Shown here in pieces: positions 25,653 through 34,624 of a stretch of 64,000 bases of DNA. A model generated the notes under the pieces. It searched no databases. It had not been told where the DNA came from and saw only the letters and a program-made list of their open reading frames with translations. Both the position numbers and the translations under genes were made by a program. Origin of the DNA: CAZNPU01 sp964575335 (GTDB lineage Bacteria; Planctomycetota; Phycisphaerae; Phycisphaerales; SM1A02); NCBI GenBank assembly GCA_964575335.1, contig CAZNPU010000004.1, positions 153,222 through 217,221 of the forward strand. The letters run 5' to 3'. How positions within the stretch are numbered: position 1 is the stretch's first letter; every line of letters begins with the position of its first letter.

Positions 25653-27083
25653 ATGATGCAGGCATTGGCCATCCTGGTCGCAGCATTGGCTGTTGCGGGC
25701 GTCATTGTGATGCTCCTGCGGCCGCACTGGGCATTTGTGCTGGTGATCACCATGTGGCCGCTCGAACAGCTGCTGCAGTCCTACCTGTCCGTCCTGGCAC
25801 GCTTCAACCAACTTTTCAATTATTTCGTCGGCATCATTGCGCTTGTCGCAGTGGTGATGCGTCTGAGCCGCCGCCAGGATGTGCTTTCGGCATACTGGAA
25901 CCCGGCCACCTTCCTGACGTTGCTGCTGTATTTTCTGTGGGCCATCGGTATTATTTATTCGCCAGGCCGCGACCATGCGGCAGAAGGGTTTCTCTTCTCG
26001 CTGCGTTATCAGATCCTGCTGCTGGTTATCCTGCCGCTGATCATCGTGGACATCTTCGAGTTCCGAAAGATGCTCACCGGATTCATGGTCGTGGGCAGCC
26101 TGATTGCGATCCTCATCATGCTGAACCCCACCACCTCGTACTATTCGGGGCGGTTGTCGCTCGATCTGGGCATGGCTGGCGCCCATTATGAGCGTGGGAA
26201 CCCATTGGCACTCGCAGAGTTAGGCGGTCTGCTGGCCCTGGTGGCGGCTCTGATTCGGCCCGCTTCAGTGAGCCCGTTCTTCAACATCCTGCGCATCACC
26301 GCTTTTGTTGCGGGCATGGGTCTGGCCATCGCCAGCGGTTCGCGCGGACAGGTGCTGGCGGCCTGCGCTACTGGCGTTCTGTTTTTCCCCGTCGCCCGCA
26401 AACTCGCCAGCCCCAAACAGTTCTTCTTCACCATGATCGGCCTTGGCACGCTGATTCTCGGCTTGTTTGTGATGTTCAAGCTGTTTATCAGCGACCAGAA
26501 CCGCGCACGATGGGACACCTTCGCGCTGACGCGCGATCTCATACAGCGGTTTGACATGGTGTGGGTGCTGTTCAGCGCATATTTGGCAAACCCAGCGAGT
26601 TGGCTGTTCGGCCTGGGCACCAGTGCGTACGTCGTGTACTCGACCGATCGCCACACTGTCTACCCCCACAACGTCATTGCTGAGGTCGTCTGCGAACAGG
26701 GCCTGGCGGGCGCGATTGTGCTGCTGCTGATTACGGTGTTGACGATCAAATACGGCCGACGGCTGTGGGAGATGTATCGCGATGACGCCGTGATGCGCGC
26801 AACGATCGCGTGCTTATTTGCCATCTGCCTGTTCTATCTGCTGCTATCGCTCAAACAGGGCAGCGTCGCCTATCCCGCGCCGTTCTATTGGTGGCTGATT
26901 CTTTCCAAGCTCTCCTACCAGGAACAACGGTTGGGCGTGCCTGCTGCGGATTCGGCTCTGGATGATGCCTATGCCGAATCGCATGATGACGATTGGGATG
27001 CGGAAGACGACGCTGAATTCCCCGCCGACGACAATCCGCCGCAGAGCGAGCCGCAGCAGGGCGACTATGCATTGGGCTATTAG
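25653..27083 (+). CDS. O-antigen polymerase/ligase-like membrane protein
   Basis: A 476-residue protein with about 11 hydrophobic segments and a Wzy_C-type (PF04932) loop: ASGSRGQVLAACATGVLFF, then after two helices the periplasmic loop LANPASWLFGLGTSAYVVYSTDRHTVYPHNVIAEVVCEQGLAG, where the conserved PHN and E-x-G residues are those of O-antigen ligases and polymerases. The last 50 residues are very acidic and probably cytoplasmic. ATG 25653 (MMQALAIL) is chosen because the first helix starts there; 41 upstream codons are open but unlike this family. With the adjacent divergent flippase it forms the core of a Wzx/Wzy pathway. Confidence 0.85.
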   Translation: MMQALAILVAALAVAGVIVMLLRPHWAFVLVITMWPLEQLLQSYLSVLARFNQLFNYFVGIIALVAVVMRLSRRQDVLSAYWNPATFLTLLLYFLWAIGIIYSPGRDHAAEGFLFSLRYQILLLVILPLIIVDIFEFRKMLTGFMVVGSLIAILIMLNPTTSYYSGRLSLDLGMAGAHYERGNPLALAELGGLLALVAALIRPASVSPFFNILRITAFVAGMGLAIASGSRGQVLAACATGVLFFPVARKLASPKQFFFTMIGLGTLILGLFVMFKLFISDQNRARWDTFALTRDLIQRFDMVWVLFSAYLANPASWLFGLGTSAYVVYSTDRHTVYPHNVIAEVVCEQGLAGAIVLLLITVLTIKYGRRLWEMYRDDAVMRATIACLFAICLFYLLLSLKQGSVAYPAPFYWWLILSKLSYQEQRLGVPAADSALDDAYAESHDDDWDAEDDAEFPADDNPPQSEPQQGDYALGY

Positions 27084-27287
27084 TATCGCAACGTATCGGA
27101 CCTGCACACAATCTATGCCTGAAGTGACGCTGCCATTGAGACTTGCTTCAATCTCGGACACGATTGATCGCGCCAGCATGCTGGTCAGTCGGATTCCGTA
27201 TTGCCTCACCTTTCGGGGGCCGCTACGATCCGGTCCGTACTCGTTTCACCACGCATGAGTTGGGGGTCAGGAGGAGGTTCAAAGGTC

Positions 27288-28511
27288 ATGGCCTCAGGAT
27301 CACTTACCGTTCCGCATGGCGGCACCTTGGTCAATCGCATTGTTGACAAGGACCGTGCAAAGGTCCTCATCGAACGTGCCGCCAATCTGCCTCGCATCAC
27401 GCTTTCAGCCAAACAGGCCTGCGATCTGGAAATGATCGCCATCGGCGCATTCAGCCCGCTCACCGGCTTCTGCAAGCAGAACGACTTTCTGAGCATTTGC
27501 GAAAAAATGCGCCTCGATGACGCCCACAAAGCGACCGGCCGTTACCGCGAAGGCACGGTGTGGCCCATCCCCATCACGCTTGCGGTGGACGAGAAAACCA
27601 AAAACTCGCTCGTCCGGCGAGGCCAGGCGGCGCTCTATCACGCTGACGGAACCCTCATGGCCGTGATGGACACCTCCGACATCTATCCGCATGACAAAAA
27701 ACTCGAAGTCACCAGCGTCTTCGGCACCGACGATCCGGCTCACCCCGGCGTCAAGGCTGTGCTGGACGAAGGCGACTGGCTCGTGGGCGGCACCGTGCAC
27801 GTGATCACCGTCACGCCCGAAAAGCAGCCCGGCGAGCAATTCACCGAATACCGCCTTACACCGCAGCAGACGCGTGAAGCGTTCCAGCAGCGCGGCTGGA
27901 AAACCGTCGTCGCATTCCAAACCCGCAATCCCATCCACCGCGCGCATGAATACCTCACCAAATGCGCGCAGGAAATCTGCGATGGCCTGCTCATCCATCC
28001 CCTGGTAGGTGAAACCAAACCGGGCGACATTCCCGCCGACGTGCGCATGAAGTGCTACCAGGCTCTGATCGACAAGTACTACGTCAAAGAGCGCACGATG
28101 CTCAGCGTGATGCCCGCCGCCATGCGCTATGCCGGCCCGCGCGAAGCCATCCTGCACGCACTGGTGCGAAAGAACTACGGCTGCTCGCACTTCATCGTCG
28201 GCCGCGATCATGCCGGCGTAGGCAACTACTACGGCACCTATGACGCTCAGGAAATCTTCAACCGCTTCAAATACCCGGAGCTGAACCTCACCATTCTCAA
28301 GTTCGAACATACCGCATGGTGCAATGCCTGCGAAGGCATGGTGAGCAAGAAGACCTGCCCGCATCCGCCCAGCGAACACGTGATACTCTCGGGCACGAAG
28401 GTGCGCGAGATGCTCGCTGCAGGCGAGCGGCCGCCGCAGGAATTCAGCCGCCCCGAAGTCGCCGATGTGCTCATCGAATGGGCCACCTCCAACGTGCCGG
28501 TGGGCGCGTAG
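27288..28511 (+). CDS. sat: Sulfate adenylyltransferase (ATP sulfurylase, Sat type)
   Basis: Forms adenylylsulfate (APS) and pyrophosphate from ATP and sulfate. The 407-residue protein is the single-chain Sat type, not CysDN: residues near 210 read QTRNPIHRAHE (ATP and sulfate binding, with the HxxH-like pair), and GRDHAGVGNYYG near 304 is the second conserved site. The C-terminal CEGMVSKKTCPH and HVILSGTKVREML are also conserved. ATG 27288 follows GGAGGAGG by ten bases; an in-frame ATG at 27255 is possible. The APS kinase gene follows after 72 bases, so the pair yields PAPS. No APS/PAPS reductase is in the window. Confidence 0.93.
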   Translation: MASGSLTVPHGGTLVNRIVDKDRAKVLIERAANLPRITLSAKQACDLEMIAIGAFSPLTGFCKQNDFLSICEKMRLDDAHKATGRYREGTVWPIPITLAVDEKTKNSLVRRGQAALYHADGTLMAVMDTSDIYPHDKKLEVTSVFGTDDPAHPGVKAVLDEGDWLVGGTVHVITVTPEKQPGEQFTEYRLTPQQTREAFQQRGWKTVVAFQTRNPIHRAHEYLTKCAQEICDGLLIHPLVGETKPGDIPADVRMKCYQALIDKYYVKERTMLSVMPAAMRYAGPREAILHALVRKNYGCSHFIVGRDHAGVGNYYGTYDAQEIFNRFKYPELNLTILKFEHTAWCNACEGMVSKKTCPHPPSEHVILSGTKVREMLAAGERPPQEFSRPEVADVLIEWATSNVPVGA

Positions 28512-28583
28512 TAACAGATCATCAGGATCACCAACGCATCGGTTCACTTTTCACTCCATCACGCACGCTCAGGCAGTCAACGC

Positions 28584-29204
28584 ATGACCAAGCAAGTTGC
28601 AACCAACATCACCTGGCATGAAGGCACCGTTACGCGCGAGGAGCGGCAGCGGAACCTCGGCCAAAAAGGCGTCACGCTGTGGATGACCGGCCTCTCCGCC
28701 AGCGGCAAGAGCACCATCGCCGTCGCGCTGGAGCAGGTGCTGATTCAACGCGGCCATCACGCGTACCGCCTCGACGGCGACAACATTCGTCACGGCCTGA
28801 ACAAGAACCTGGGCTTTTCTGCTGAAGACCGCGCCGAAAACATTCGACGCATCGGCGAGGTGGCCAAGCTCTTCGCTGACGCTGGCATGATCACTATCAC
28901 CAGCTTCATCAGTCCCTATCGCGCCGACCGTGACCTGGTGCGCAAGCTGCACGAAGATGCAGGGCTTCCCTTCCTCGAAGTCTTCGTCGACTGCGACATC
29001 GCAGTCGCTGAGCAGCGCGATCCGAAAGGGCTGTACAAGAAAGCCCGTGCCGGCGAGATCAAGGGCTTCACCGGCATCGACGATCCATATGAAGCGCCGA
29101 GCAACGCAGAGCTTCACCTGAAAACGCACGAACTCACCGTCGCTGAATCGGTCGAAAAACTGCTCGATCTGCTCGAGCGCGAGGGCGTCTTCGCCATCGG
29201 CTGA
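28584..29204 (+). CDS. cysC: Adenylyl-sulfate kinase
   Basis: Phosphorylates APS to PAPS. The 206-residue protein matches CysC over its length: Walker A GLSASGKST at about residues 35-43, DGDNIRHGLNKNLGFSAEDRAENIRRIGEVAKLF (APS-binding and conserved lid residues), FISPYRADRD, and EVFVDCDIAVAEQRDPKGLYKKARAGEIKGFTGIDDPYEAP. With sat it forms a two-gene sulfate activation unit lying directly after polysaccharide genes. PAPS may feed assimilation or sulfotransferases acting on the surface polymer; neither partner is visible here. Confidence 0.95.
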   Translation: MTKQVATNITWHEGTVTREERQRNLGQKGVTLWMTGLSASGKSTIAVALEQVLIQRGHHAYRLDGDNIRHGLNKNLGFSAEDRAENIRRIGEVAKLFADAGMITITSFISPYRADRDLVRKLHEDAGLPFLEVFVDCDIAVAEQRDPKGLYKKARAGEIKGFTGIDDPYEAPSNAELHLKTHELTVAESVEKLLDLLEREGVFAIG

Positions 29205-29277
29205 ACCGAAACCGCTGCGCGTCTCGCATTGTCGCAATCATCGCCGGGACAAGTACGCGCATCATGGATGAACACGC

Positions 29278-29314
29278 AGCAAAGCGGCGCATGTCAACCA
29301 CGCGCCGCTTTGCT
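29278..29314. terminator. Strong hairpin between cysC and the convergent prepilin gene
   Basis: AGCAAAGCGGCGC and GCGCCGCTTTGCT are perfect 13-base complements around an 11-base loop, 74 bases past the cysC stop and about 40 bases past the stop of the convergent prepilin gene. There is no long T-run, but the CTTT in each arm and the convergent position suggest a shared transcript end. Confidence 0.65.
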
Positions 29315-29355
29315 GCACATCGCGCACAGCACAACTGCACCTGACAAATGCCTGT

Positions 29356-30339
29356 TCAATCAAACCGCGGCACGGGAAGCCACCGTTCCCGATCAACTGC
29401 AAGCTGCGCGATTGGCGACGCGTGCACGCTGCCGTCCAGCTGCGCGGTGGGAATGCTGTCGCCGCCGAGTCGATCAATCGGCAACCCGCCGGGCGTCGTC
29501 AGACCTGCTGCAGCAATCGCCTGATTGGCCTCATGGCCATCAATGCCGATTTCCCAATTGATAATCGGCGCAGCATTGTCGATTTCGCACATGGCCGGCC
29601 GCAACTCGCAGTAGCCCATTTGCTCCGATACGGTCTCTATATCAACCCCGGGAACCCGCTTAGTTGGCGCAAATACGATGAGCTTTGCGGGCGAACGCGC
29701 TTCAGACAGTCGCGTGATTGCAATGCGCTCGCTGGATTTCCACGGCGCACGATCCGGCACCGGTCCGTGCCTGGAATCGCCGCCGAGGTAAATGGAGTTC
29801 AACCCAAACGCGGGCGCTTCGGCAATATTGAATTCCGGAGGGTAAGTACCGCCGCTGTCAGTGCTGCCGGGCCCGTATGCGCCGTTATTGTCGCCTTTGC
29901 CATAGAGCATTGACAGCCTGGACAGAACCACCCGGTCACGGTAGTCGTCCATATAGGTTTCCCACGCGTGATCGAGGTACGGTGCCAGACGCCAGACGTA
30001 CGATGACTTGTCTTCATTGACGAGGTCATAGCCGGTTTTGAGCCGCCCGCGCAGTTCGATCTTGCCAGTTCCCGTGCCGAAGTCTGCTGCAGCGACATAT
30101 CCCGGCATCAGACGGCCGCCATGTTCAGCGGCATAGTTCAAATATGCCTGTGTGAGCTGACGCAGCGAATTCAACGTCCCAGCGCGTTCAGCGCTCTGTC
30201 GCACCGATCGCAGCGCCACCGCCGCAGTCGTGATAAGCACGAAGATAATCGCCAGCGCGACGATGAGTTCAACGATCGTGAAGCCCCGGGCCGACAGGCA
30301 AGGTCGAACAGAACCCGTGGCACCCTTCCGAATCAACAT
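29356..30339 (-). CDS. Prepilin-like protein with type IV/II N-terminal signal (downstream copy)
   Basis: 327 residues with a prepilin leader: SARG followed by FTIVELIVALAIIFVLITTAAVALRSV, i.e. the G/F cleavage site, Glu at position 5 and a hydrophobic alpha1 helix. The rest (RLMPGYVAAADFGTG, MLYGKGDNN, YPPEFNIAEAPAFGLNSIYLGG, PTKRVPGVD) resembles planctomycete pseudopilin-like proteins rather than true pilins. ATG 30339 has AGGAG seven bases upstream. An earlier ATG at 30468 overlaps the stop of the preceding gene (TGATG) and would give a 61-residue leader, so coupling from the upstream gene is possible. Function: probably a secretion or surface pseudopilin. Confidence 0.7.
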   Translation of the reverse strand: MLIRKGATGSVRPCLSARGFTIVELIVALAIIFVLITTAAVALRSVRQSAERAGTLNSLRQLTQAYLNYAAEHGGRLMPGYVAAADFGTGTGKIELRGRLKTGYDLVNEDKSSYVWRLAPYLDHAWETYMDDYRDRVVLSRLSMLYGKGDNNGAYGPGSTDSGGTYPPEFNIAEAPAFGLNSIYLGGDSRHGPVPDRAPWKSSERIAITRLSEARSPAKLIVFAPTKRVPGVDIETVSEQMGYCELRPAMCEIDNAAPIINWEIGIDGHEANQAIAAAGLTTPGGLPIDRLGGDSIPTAQLDGSVHASPIAQLAVDRERWLPVPRFD

Positions 30340-30467
30340 TGGCTTACTCCTGCCTTGCGGTTGCCAGCCAGTTGCTGCAACCAATCCGCACTCACCGTCG
30401 TCATCGTCACGGCGATTTCCATTCGTGCCTGCTTGTACATCATGCTCGCGCACTCGCATGGTCATCA

Positions 30468-31592
30468 TCAACCGCCGCCAAAGACGCGCACGTCATTGAA
30501 TTCATCGATGACGTTCGGTCCGGGGGCGAGCAGTTTTTCCTGAACCGATCCAGGTTCAATCGGCTGTATTTCGGTGCCCGGGCCGTCGATGCACGAGAAA
30601 TAAACGCCGTCAGCCCCTGCTGAGAGCAGCACGAACCCGCCGCGCGCCTGGCCGTTGCGTGGCGCAGCGCTGTCGTAAAACGCTGGATGGGCGAGAATCA
30701 GCGCCATCAGATCGTAGCGGGTATCGTCGCCGCCTATATGCAGCATGCTCCGCTTGACGCCTGTGGTCTGATCAACGCTCAGTTCGCCTAAGCCGGTTGA
30801 ATCCAGATAGGGCAATGCGCCGTCAATCAGAAACTGCGGCCGATCGTTGGCCGGCCCCGTCAATGGACCGCGCGTGCGCACCTGTCGCAGATAAATAATC
30901 GGCTGTCCCCAGGCGTCGACAAGATCGGGCAACTTGAGACCACTCGGTTCATTTTCCTGGCCGTTCACAGCAACCAGGTCACTTGCGCCGGGGGAAAAGT
31001 ATGGCGCATACGGCTTGCCGTTGATGACCGGCCCCTCGCCGACCTTGCGCAGGTTGATGGCGATCTTCCATTCATTCGCCCCATTGCCAAATCCAAGTTC
31101 GATTGCCGAGTTGGTTGCTTGGGCGTCTGCGAGATACGCGTTGTAGTCATTATTCGCCTGCGTATTGTTCCAATTGCTCGGATTGAGAACGCGATAGCCG
31201 CCCATCAGATGAAGCAGCGCGTTTTCCGTGCTGCTCAATGTGGGGCCGCTCGCTTGCGAAAGCATCTCATCCGGTATCACGCCCGGATACATGCCGTGCT
31301 CAGCATGGAACGACATGCACGCATTGGCGAATTGCTGCATGATCGATTCAGTACGGGTGCGGTCGGCCCGCCGCTTCACCTGTCCAAGCGCAACCAGCAG
31401 GATGCCCACCATCAGCACGATGATGCCGATGACCACCAGCAATTCGGTCAGCGAAAAGCCGCGTCGCGGGCGGGGCAGGCGCTGCTTATGCGCATTATTG
31501 TTGCGTGCGCTGGTGTGATGAGCCGGCCGCGCACAAACCGATCGCGGGCGAAGAAGCGATTCTGTTGAAGAGAGTGGTTGCGTTGCGTGCAT
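30468..31592 (-). CDS. Prepilin-like protein with type IV/II N-terminal signal (upstream copy)
   Basis: 374 residues; after a basic leader the sequence reads PRRGFSLTELLVVIGIIVLMVGILLVALGQVKRRADRTRTESIMQQFANACMSFHAEHG, a textbook prepilin leader peptide, Glu5 and alpha1 helix of GspG/pseudopilin type. The C-terminal part has DAWGQPIIYLR and GFVLLSAGADGVY, the conserved segments of GspG-like proteins (DPWGxPY and SxGxDG). That supports a type II secretion or related assembly. ATG 31592 has AGGA eight bases upstream; ATG 31601 is an alternative. The second prepilin gene overlaps its stop. Confidence 0.75.
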   Translation of the reverse strand: MHATQPLSSTESLLRPRSVCARPAHHTSARNNNAHKQRLPRPRRGFSLTELLVVIGIIVLMVGILLVALGQVKRRADRTRTESIMQQFANACMSFHAEHGMYPGVIPDEMLSQASGPTLSSTENALLHLMGGYRVLNPSNWNNTQANNDYNAYLADAQATNSAIELGFGNGANEWKIAINLRKVGEGPVINGKPYAPYFSPGASDLVAVNGQENEPSGLKLPDLVDAWGQPIIYLRQVRTRGPLTGPANDRPQFLIDGALPYLDSTGLGELSVDQTTGVKRSMLHIGGDDTRYDLMALILAHPAFYDSAAPRNGQARGGFVLLSAGADGVYFSCIDGPGTEIQPIEPGSVQEKLLAPGPNVIDEFNDVRVFGGG

Positions 31593-31977
31593 GAGCGTCA
31601 TCCTTGCTGGAGCCGGCTGCTGACCCGATCGAATCGTGATCGTTGAAGAAAGGTCAGCGAGCGGAACCTGGGTTGTCTCAACCCAAATGCCACAACCGGC
31701 GAACGGGAATCCGATCCCAACCATCCGGGGGTTCCATCAACTCCGAAGAATCCACTGTTCAGACTCCCGAAGCTGCGGAAACCCAGAGCCGGCGGCGGGC
31801 AATGACCCGTCACGCTCATCCGCTGTTACTCAAAGCATACCACGGGCGTACCGCCGAGCAAGATTAAAATCGCGTGCATCAGGCTCCGTGGCCGCGTTTT
31901 GCCTTTCAACAAGGCACAAACCCCTGCTCGCCGGAGCCGCATTTGCCGAACTTTCCCCTGACAAGCGCCGAAATATT
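31593..31977. other. Gap upstream of the prepilin genes
   Basis: About 385 bases, probably containing the promoter of the two prepilin genes. I see no gene, repeat or clear terminator; open frames here lack domains. Confidence 0.4.
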
Positions 31978-32445
31978 TTAGATCACCTCTTCCAGAAACG
32001 CATCCAGATACCGTTCGATGAAGACGTCGATTGCGGATGCGGTCGCGCCTGTCGTGGCTCCCCACAGGCACGCCTGGCAGTCGATGAATTCAGGATCCAG
32101 ATGCACGCGCAGGGTGTTTTCGATGACAAACGCGGTGGGCAGTCGCGTGGAAAAATACGCCACTGCCGCATTGGAAGACGGATCGCCGATGGCGATCGTC
32201 GGCCGGCTGTGCAGTTCGCGCGCGTTGAGATACCACAGATCGGTGCAGACCAGCGGCTCGATCAGCGCAGCAGCGCCATTGGCCTTGCGCTGCTGCCGCT
32301 GCGCATCCTGCCAGCGCAAAATGCGCTCGCGCAGCCGATACGCCAGCGGCCGATCAAATCGCTCGGCGCGCAGATGCGCGCCGACCACGATCAGCAGCAG
32401 TTGATCGATGTTGAGTTCCGAATCGCTCGTGTGTGCTTCATCCAT
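31978..32445 (-). CDS. Conserved-looking hypothetical protein
   Basis: 155 residues, no signal peptide or membrane helix. Notable stretches are LLLIVVGAHLRAERFDRPLAYRLRERI, PLVCTDLWYLN, PTIAIGDPSSNAAVAYFSTRLPTAFVIENTLRVHLDPEF and QACLWGATTGATASAIDVFIERYLDAFLEEVI. The well-ordered hydrophobic pattern and the balanced composition indicate a folded cytoplasmic protein. AGGAG nine bases before ATG 32445 supports this start over a longer reading from 32502. I do not recognise the family. It lies between the prepilin genes and prfA on the same strand. Confidence 0.65.
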   Translation of the reverse strand: MDEAHTSDSELNIDQLLLIVVGAHLRAERFDRPLAYRLRERILRWQDAQRQQRKANGAAALIEPLVCTDLWYLNARELHSRPTIAIGDPSSNAAVAYFSTRLPTAFVIENTLRVHLDPEFIDCQACLWGATTGATASAIDVFIERYLDAFLEEVI

Positions 32446-32662
32446 GAACCAGTGCTCCTGCGAAGACGGCAGTGACTGCGCACAGGATACCTCGACTGAC
32501 ACGAAACGCCTGCTTCAGACATGATCGCAGCAGCCAGCCTGCGCCTTTCTGATGACGCCTTCGTGACGATGTCGCTTCGAATATGCTGCAGCCATCGCCT
32601 TCTGCTCATCAGCGCAGCATGCCGGTTTCGGGCATCTGCAGATCTGAAGAAAAGCGCGATTC

Positions 32663-33751
32663 TTATAACGCCGCCAATCGTTGAGCGACATCGTGCTCGA
32701 CGAGTGTGTCGATCATGTCCTGCATCTGCCCCGCCATTACTTCGCTGAGATTGAAGCTTTCATTGACGCGATGATCAACGACGATGTTTTCCTTCCAGCG
32801 ATAGGTGCGGATTTTTTCCGCCCGCTCGCCGCCGCCGATCATCGACCGCCTCGCTTCGCCGCGTGCCGCTTCCGCCTCTGCCTTCTGCCGCTCAAACAGC
32901 CGCGCCCGCAGGAGCTTCCATGCCCGTTCGCGATTTTGCGTCTGGCTTTTGGTTTCCTGCATGCGCACTTCAATTCCGGTGGGCATGTGAATCAGGTGCA
33001 CCGCCGTGGAAACCTTGTTGACGTTCTGCCCGCCCGGCCCTTGCGCGGTGGTGATGATTTCCTTCACATCGTCCGGATCGATCTTCACCTCGATTTCTTC
33101 CGGCTCAGGCAGCACCGCCACCGTGGCGGTTGAAGTATGCACCCGGCCCTGGGCTTCCGTGGCCGGCACGCGCTTAACCTGATGCGTTCCGCCTTCATAT
33201 CCAAGCGCCGCCCACACCCCTTCGCCTGAAATGCTCATCACTGCCTGCTTGAACCCGCCGTGCTCGCCGGGCGAAAACTGCAGGTCTTCCACATGCCAGC
33301 CGCGCGTCGCAGCATAGCGTTTGTACATATTCACCAGATCGCCCGCCCAGATCGCAGCCTCATCGCCGCCGACGCCTGCGCGAACTTCCAGAATCACCGA
33401 GCCGACCGCCTGATCCTCAGCCGTCACGAGGCGCTTTTGAATCGAGCCGATCAGCGCTTCCGCCTTGGCTCGCGCTTCGGGCAGTTCCTCCCGCGCCAGT
33501 TCCGCCAGCTCCGGGTCCGCCTGCGGATCGTGCAAAATCGCTTCAAGCTCATCAACGTGAGCCATTGCCGCCCGGTATGCCCGGTACTCGTTCACCAACG
33601 GTTCGATCGCTGCCTTTTTGATCGACAGCGCCCGCACCTGGCGATGGTCGGCCAGCACAGCCGGATCAACCAACTGCTCCGACAATGCCGCGTGCTGCGC
33701 ATCGATCTCCTGAAGCTTGCGGATCAGATTGTCAGATACAGCAATGGACAT
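32663..33751 (-). CDS. prfA: Peptide chain release factor 1
   Basis: Class I release factor that reads UAA and UAG stop codons. The 362-residue protein has the GGQ catalytic motif (GPGGQNVNKVSTAVHLIHMPTG) and, before it, VKRVPATEAQGRVHTSTATVAVLPEPEE. The anticodon-like tripeptide there is P-A-T, a PxT motif as in RF1 (RF2 would have SPF). The N-terminal coiled region is normal. ATG 33751 is the family start. No programmed frameshift site is present, as expected for RF1. The hemK/prmC methyltransferase that often follows prfA is not present next to it. Confidence 0.96.
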   Translation of the reverse strand: MSIAVSDNLIRKLQEIDAQHAALSEQLVDPAVLADHRQVRALSIKKAAIEPLVNEYRAYRAAMAHVDELEAILHDPQADPELAELAREELPEARAKAEALIGSIQKRLVTAEDQAVGSVILEVRAGVGGDEAAIWAGDLVNMYKRYAATRGWHVEDLQFSPGEHGGFKQAVMSISGEGVWAALGYEGGTHQVKRVPATEAQGRVHTSTATVAVLPEPEEIEVKIDPDDVKEIITTAQGPGGQNVNKVSTAVHLIHMPTGIEVRMQETKSQTQNRERAWKLLRARLFERQKAEAEAARGEARRSMIGGGERAEKIRTYRWKENIVVDHRVNESFNLSEVMAGQMQDMIDTLVEHDVAQRLAAL

Positions 33752-33882
33752 GCAGCGATAGTTTAGGCGCATCCAGCACGTGCGCCTTTGCGTTGCCTTG
33801 CCTTCTTATCCCTCTCCAGAAATCTCATCCGAATCTGCGTCACCGCTTATTCTGATGCCGCACTAGCGCTCGCGGCGATCAA

Positions 33883-34377
33883 TCAACTGTGCGATGCGGG
33901 CTTGTACGTGCCGGCTTGGGCGCGGAACGCGATGGCGATGCGGTTCCATGTGTTGATGGCAGCGATGACCCATGTAAGGTCCGCGAACTCCTTTTCGGAA
34001 AAGTGGGCGCGCACAGCATCGTAAAGTGAATCGGGAACATGGCTGGCGTGGATGCTGCCGTCGCTGCCCGCAGCAGGTTTGGTGATGCTGGTGAGGGCCT
34101 CGGTCCATGCCAGGGCGGCGCGTTCGCGGTCGGTGTAATACGGAGCTTCGCGCCAGGCATCGAGACCGTAGAGCCGCTGCTCGGTTTCGCCAGCCGCGCG
34201 AGCGTCTTTCCAGTGCATGTCGATGCAATACGCACAGCCGTTGATCTGCGAAGCGCGCAGCTTGACCATGTGCAATAGTGACTTGTCCAGGCCACACCCG
34301 CGAAGATACGTTTCCAGCGACAGCATGGCCTTGTAGGCCCCGGGCGCAATATTCCAGTATTCCATCCGCTGTTTCAT
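33883..34377 (-). CDS. AhpD-like carboxymuconolactone decarboxylase family protein
   Basis: 164 residues with the CMD/AhpD core: LLHMVKLRASQINGCAYCIDMHWKDARAAGETEQRLYGLDAWREAPYYTDRERAALAWTEALT. The CxxC (C-A-Y-C) with a His four residues later is the redox-active site of alkylhydroperoxidase AhpD-type proteins. Likely role: peroxide or radical defence as a thiol peroxidase-like enzyme; substrate unknown. Three overlapping frames exist on this strand, but only this one shows the domain. It lies downstream of icd's terminator, so it is transcribed on its own. Confidence 0.9.
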   Translation of the reverse strand: MKQRMEYWNIAPGAYKAMLSLETYLRGCGLDKSLLHMVKLRASQINGCAYCIDMHWKDARAAGETEQRLYGLDAWREAPYYTDRERAALAWTEALTSITKPAAGSDGSIHASHVPDSLYDAVRAHFSEKEFADLTWVIAAINTWNRIAIAFRAQAGTYKPASHS

Positions 34378-34557
34378 GTCAGTTCCGCCTTTTTGTGCTC
34401 GAAAGATCAGATCAGAAGATTCCGGTTTTCTTTGTTGATCATACGAGCGCGCGGCGATGCGGAGCCGCGTGGCTTCATGCGTTTGATTCGTATGCCCAAC
34501 GCAATTCCAACGCTGCAGCCTGCAGGCTAGTGAAGATCACCGGCGGAGACGTGCGCA

Positions 34558-34600
34558 ACAAAAAATCGCGGCGCTGCATGACATGATGCTGCGCCGCGAC
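34558..34600 (-). terminator. Rho-independent terminator of icd
   Basis: TCGCGGCGC (34566-34574) and GCGCCGCGA (34591-34599) form a 9-pair stem, extended by partly paired TGCAT/ATGCT. On the minus strand it is followed by six T. It starts about 25 bases beyond the icd stop. Confidence 0.9.
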
Positions 34601-34624
34601 TTGTCGCGTTGATTACTGTCTTGT

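Noticed and set aside
27405..28547. 380-codon minus-strand frame opposite ATP sulfurylase
   Set aside because: Pure shadow of a well-conserved gene; no ribosome binding site or domain.
29356..31592. Two prepilin-like genes as exosortase substrates
   Set aside because: Their signals are N-terminal prepilin leaders (G/F with Glu5); neither C-terminus has a PEP motif, helix and basic tail.
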